A stretch of DNA of 64,000 nucleotides from Vibrio syngnathi. GTDB taxonomy: Bacteria > Pseudomonadota > Gammaproteobacteria > Enterobacterales > Vibrionaceae. This document shows positions 62,162 through 64,000 of the stretch, in pieces (positions within the stretch are counted from its first letter, which is position 1; every line of letters begins with the position of its first letter). The translations under genes and the position numbers were made by a program. The stretch is from NCBI RefSeq assembly GCF_002119525.1, contig NZ_CP017917.1:310001-374000 (forward strand). Reading direction: 5' to 3'. The notes under the pieces were generated by a model. It was not told the origin of the DNA. It worked only from the letters and a program-made list of their open reading frames with translations, and did no database searches.

Positions 62162-62523
62162 AATTTGTCCCTTATTCATAAATTTTCTAAATTGTTGATT
62201 GCATTACTGCAATGCGCTGATAATTGAATTATTTAATATTGCTAAGAAATAAGGAAAAACTACTTACAAAAACGGGTAACGATTTTACATGTCATTTTTT
62301 ACTATTCATCTAACTTAAATAACTCCGGCTAACAGAGCGAGTGCATGTTAACACAGTCTTTCGGGTTGTACACTCATTGATTGATAAATCAGCGAGTTTT
62401 TTTTGTCATGTTGCGCTCGTTAACAAAAACCACCTACAACAGCTGATAGGTTTATAAAGTTACACGCCATGACAAAGTAAAAAGGAAGCCTAAGCCTCCT
62501 TTTCTTCGTTAGTATAGACGATA
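62162..62523. other. Upstream region of the cold-shock gene and downstream of codA
   Basis: 362 bp. The right end has the codA terminator-like stem (62480). The rest presumably contains the csp promoter and a long leader, as in other csp genes. No specific structure is assigned. Confidence 0.4.
62480..62503 (-). terminator. Probable terminator of codBA
   Basis: AAAGGAGGCTTAGGCTTCC forms an imperfect stem on the minus strand, followed by TTTTT. Confidence 0.6.
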
Positions 62524-63801
62524 TTATCGTTTGAAGTTGATATCTTCAGTCTTATCTAAATTAATTTTAGTCTTCGCTGGTTGAGTCTCTGCGATTATTT
62601 TTCCGTGGCGAATAGAGTACTGCACTGGAACTTGGCGACGAACGGCATCAAAACCATTGTCTGCAGGCAAGATCAATAGGCTACCAGGCTTACCTTCTTC
62701 AATACCGTAGTTGTCTTGGATATGCAGTGTGCGTGCTGAATTTTTGCTGATCAAATCAAGCGAAGTGTTGATTTGGTCGTAGCCCATTACTTGCGTTACG
62801 TGCAGTCCCATGTGCAGAACTTGAAGCATATTCGCTGTGCCCAGTGGGTACCATGGGTCAAACACATCATCGTGGCCGAAACACACATTGATATTTGCTG
62901 CGAGCATCTCTTTAACACGCGTTACACCACGACGTTTCGGGTAGTCGTCGAAGCGACCCTGTAAGTGAATATTCACTAACGGGTTAGCCACGAAGTTAAT
63001 ACCAGACATCTTCAATAGACGGAACAAGCGAGATGCGTAAGCACCGTTATAAGACCCCATCTCTGTGGTATGGCTTGCCGTTACCTTCTCACCCATTTCG
63101 AATTTGTGCGCAAGGGCTGCCAGCGTTTCAACAAAGCGAGATTGTTCATCGTCAATCTCATCACAGTGAACGTCGATCAGGCAGTCGTACTTGCGTGCAA
63201 GCTCGAACACGTAATGCAGAGATTCAATGCCGTATTCACGAGTGAATTCAAAGTGAGGGATAGCACCGATAACGTCAGCACCGATCTTCACGGCTTCTTC
63301 AAGCAACTCTTTGCCGTTAGGGTATGAAAGAATACCTTCTTGAGGGAATGCAACGATTTGGATGTCGACCCACTCTTTCATCTCTTCGCGGACTTCAACC
63401 ATCGCTCTTAACGCCACTAACGTTGGGTCTGACACATCAACGTGTGTGCGCACATGTTGAACCCCGTTCGCTATCTGCCATTTCAGTGTTTGCTTGGCAC
63501 GAGACTTTACGTCTTCGATTGATAACAATTCTTTACGTTCAGCCCAACGCTCAATACCTTCAAACAAAGTACCAGAGATGTTCCAGTTAGGTTCTCCAGC
63601 CGTTTGCGTAGTATCTAGGTGGATGTGCGGTTCACAGAAAGGAGAAACTGCAATGCCACCTTCAGTATCAAGGATGTCACCTTGATGATCGATTTGAGCG
63701 TCATTATCGAGAATGCGAGAAAATTGACCATTTTCAATCAGAATCTGTTTCAAGCCTTCTTGGTCCTGAAGTTTCGCGTTCTTGATTAATAAGGTTGTCA
63801 T
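62524..63801 (-). CDS. codA: Cytosine deaminase
   Basis: 425-residue cytoplasmic metal-dependent amidohydrolase converting cytosine to uracil and ammonia (E. coli 427). The metal HxH is in [15 protein letters not shown] (about 60). The catalytic [12 protein letters not shown], the [18 protein letters not shown] segment and the metal Asp in [16 protein letters not shown] match CodA closely. codB ends 9 bp upstream of it, the usual codBA order. Confidence 0.96.
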   Translation of the reverse strand: MTTLLIKNAKLQDQEGLKQILIENGQFSRILDNDAQIDHQGDILDTEGGIAVSPFCEPHIHLDTTQTAGEPNWNISGTLFEGIERWAERKELLSIEDVKSRAKQTLKWQIANGVQHVRTHVDVSDPTLVALRAMVEVREEMKEWVDIQIVAFPQEGILSYPNGKELLEEAVKIGADVIGAIPHFEFTREYGIESLHYVFELARKYDCLIDVHCDEIDDEQSRFVETLAALAHKFEMGEKVTASHTTEMGSYNGAYASRLFRLLKMSGINFVANPLVNIHLQGRFDDYPKRRGVTRVKEMLAANINVCFGHDDVFDPWYPLGTANMLQVLHMGLHVTQVMGYDQINTSLDLISKNSARTLHIQDNYGIEEGKPGSLLILPADNGFDAVRRQVPVQYSIRHGKIIAETQPAKTKINLDKTEDINFKR

Positions 63802-63810
63802 AGTGTGTCC

Positions 63811-64000
63811 TTAAGCGGCCTGAGATTTCAGAGCTTTTTTGTTCAATAGAGGATTTAGCACGAGGTAACTGATTGCACCACCAAACACGGCATTCAAAGG
63901 AACGATGCCAGGTAGGAAGTGACCAGCGGCTACGCCTGTTGCTACCGCGATAATGCCAGCCCAGTTAACGGTTTGGAACTCTGCATTTGCAAGATCTTTG
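63811..64000 (-). CDS. codB: Cytosine permease (3' end only, cut by window edge)
   Basis: Last 62 residues of a membrane carrier read from the right edge: a hydrophobic helix VNWAGIIAVATGVAAGHFLP, then GIVPLNAVFGGAISYLVLNP and a short basic tail. Position 9 bp upstream of codA and the GIVPLNAxxGG block match CodB of the NCS1 family, which imports cytosine. The rest lies outside the window. Confidence 0.85.
   Translation of the reverse strand, partial: KDLANAEFQTVNWAGIIAVATGVAAGHFLPGIVPLNAVFGGAISYLVLNPLLNKKALKSQAA

Noticed and set aside
1..64000. CRISPR array, integron attC sites, tRNA or rRNA genes
   Set aside because: I found no repeat-spacer pattern, no attC-like cassette series and no tRNA/rRNA signatures; the short tandem arrays have no spacers.

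Overview
The window is chromosomal DNA from a marine Vibrio, most likely of the Splendidus clade or a near relative. The genus call rests on several Vibrio-typical pieces: a Qrr quorum-sensing sRNA with its sigma-54 promoter, a LuxT/SwrT-type TetR regulator, the tonB1-exbBD-hutBCD / hutWXZ haem locus, a ShyA-type endopeptidase and a DUF3612 regulator. The clade call is an inference from overall resemblance. I see no rRNA, tRNA, prophage or CRISPR array. The only mobile element I can support is a 267-bp MITE-like insertion.

Layout. 1-2.2 kb: the 5' part of gabD, divergent from a small gene that has a paralogue at 59.6 kb. 2.6-8 kb: a BCCT osmolyte/betaine transporter, an M14-type deacylase, a DUF808 membrane protein, pyrC and a Pmp3 micro-protein. 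8-15.8 kb: a MOSC/ferredoxin-reductase fusion, nadE beside a NadD-like protein, an acyltransferase, a 20-residue-repeat secreted protein and other small envelope proteins. 16.3-16.7 kb: luxT. 17-25 kb: haem uptake and use, with hmuTUV and tonB-exbB-exbD on the minus strand, hutW, hutX and hutZ on the plus strand, and a probable Fur site between them. 25-32 kb: cheV, ppiC, an alpha-amylase, a chemoreceptor and a YjiH-type membrane protein. 32-44.5 kb: small conserved genes, shyA, a GGDEF/EAL protein, a LysR/MFS divergent pair, the MITE, a glutaredoxin, an EamA transporter and a porin. 44.8-50 kb: an AstE-like enzyme, a ula-type PTS (A, B and C components only), an odd protein with a phage/AP2-like fold pattern, and a lipoprotein. 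50-57.4 kb: nupC behind a PurR-box promoter and a structured leader, a methyltransferase, a DUF3541 protein, a diguanylate cyclase and a DEAD-box helicase. 57.4-60.4 kb: qrr, the DUF3612 regulator and the second small paralogue. 60.4-64 kb: a second diguanylate cyclase, a cold-shock protein and codBA (codB cut by the right edge).

Connected themes. (1) Quorum sensing: luxT and a qrr gene lie 41 kb apart; LuxT is known in V. harveyi to repress qrr1. (2) A candidate regulon: the DUF3612 regulator gene and the two small paralogues share an upstream element built from repeats of TTGTGAAATT, and one further exact copy lies upstream of the chemoreceptor gene. (3) Nucleotide and base supply: pyrC, nupC and codBA; nupC carries a 14/16 PurR box. 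(4) Cyclic di-GMP: two intact GGDEF/GGEEF proteins plus one GGDEF/EAL protein with a degenerate GGDEF site.

Most unusual structure. Several genes (pyrC, hmuT, the chemoreceptor, the Bcr-type transporter, shyA) end in short tandem duplications that include the stop codon. In hmuT the last five codons plus stop occur four times in frame, with only synonymous differences. The nupC leader has a riboswitch-like layout: a perfect 8-bp enclosing stem whose 3' arm abuts the Shine-Dalgarno sequence of a 39-codon upstream ORF.
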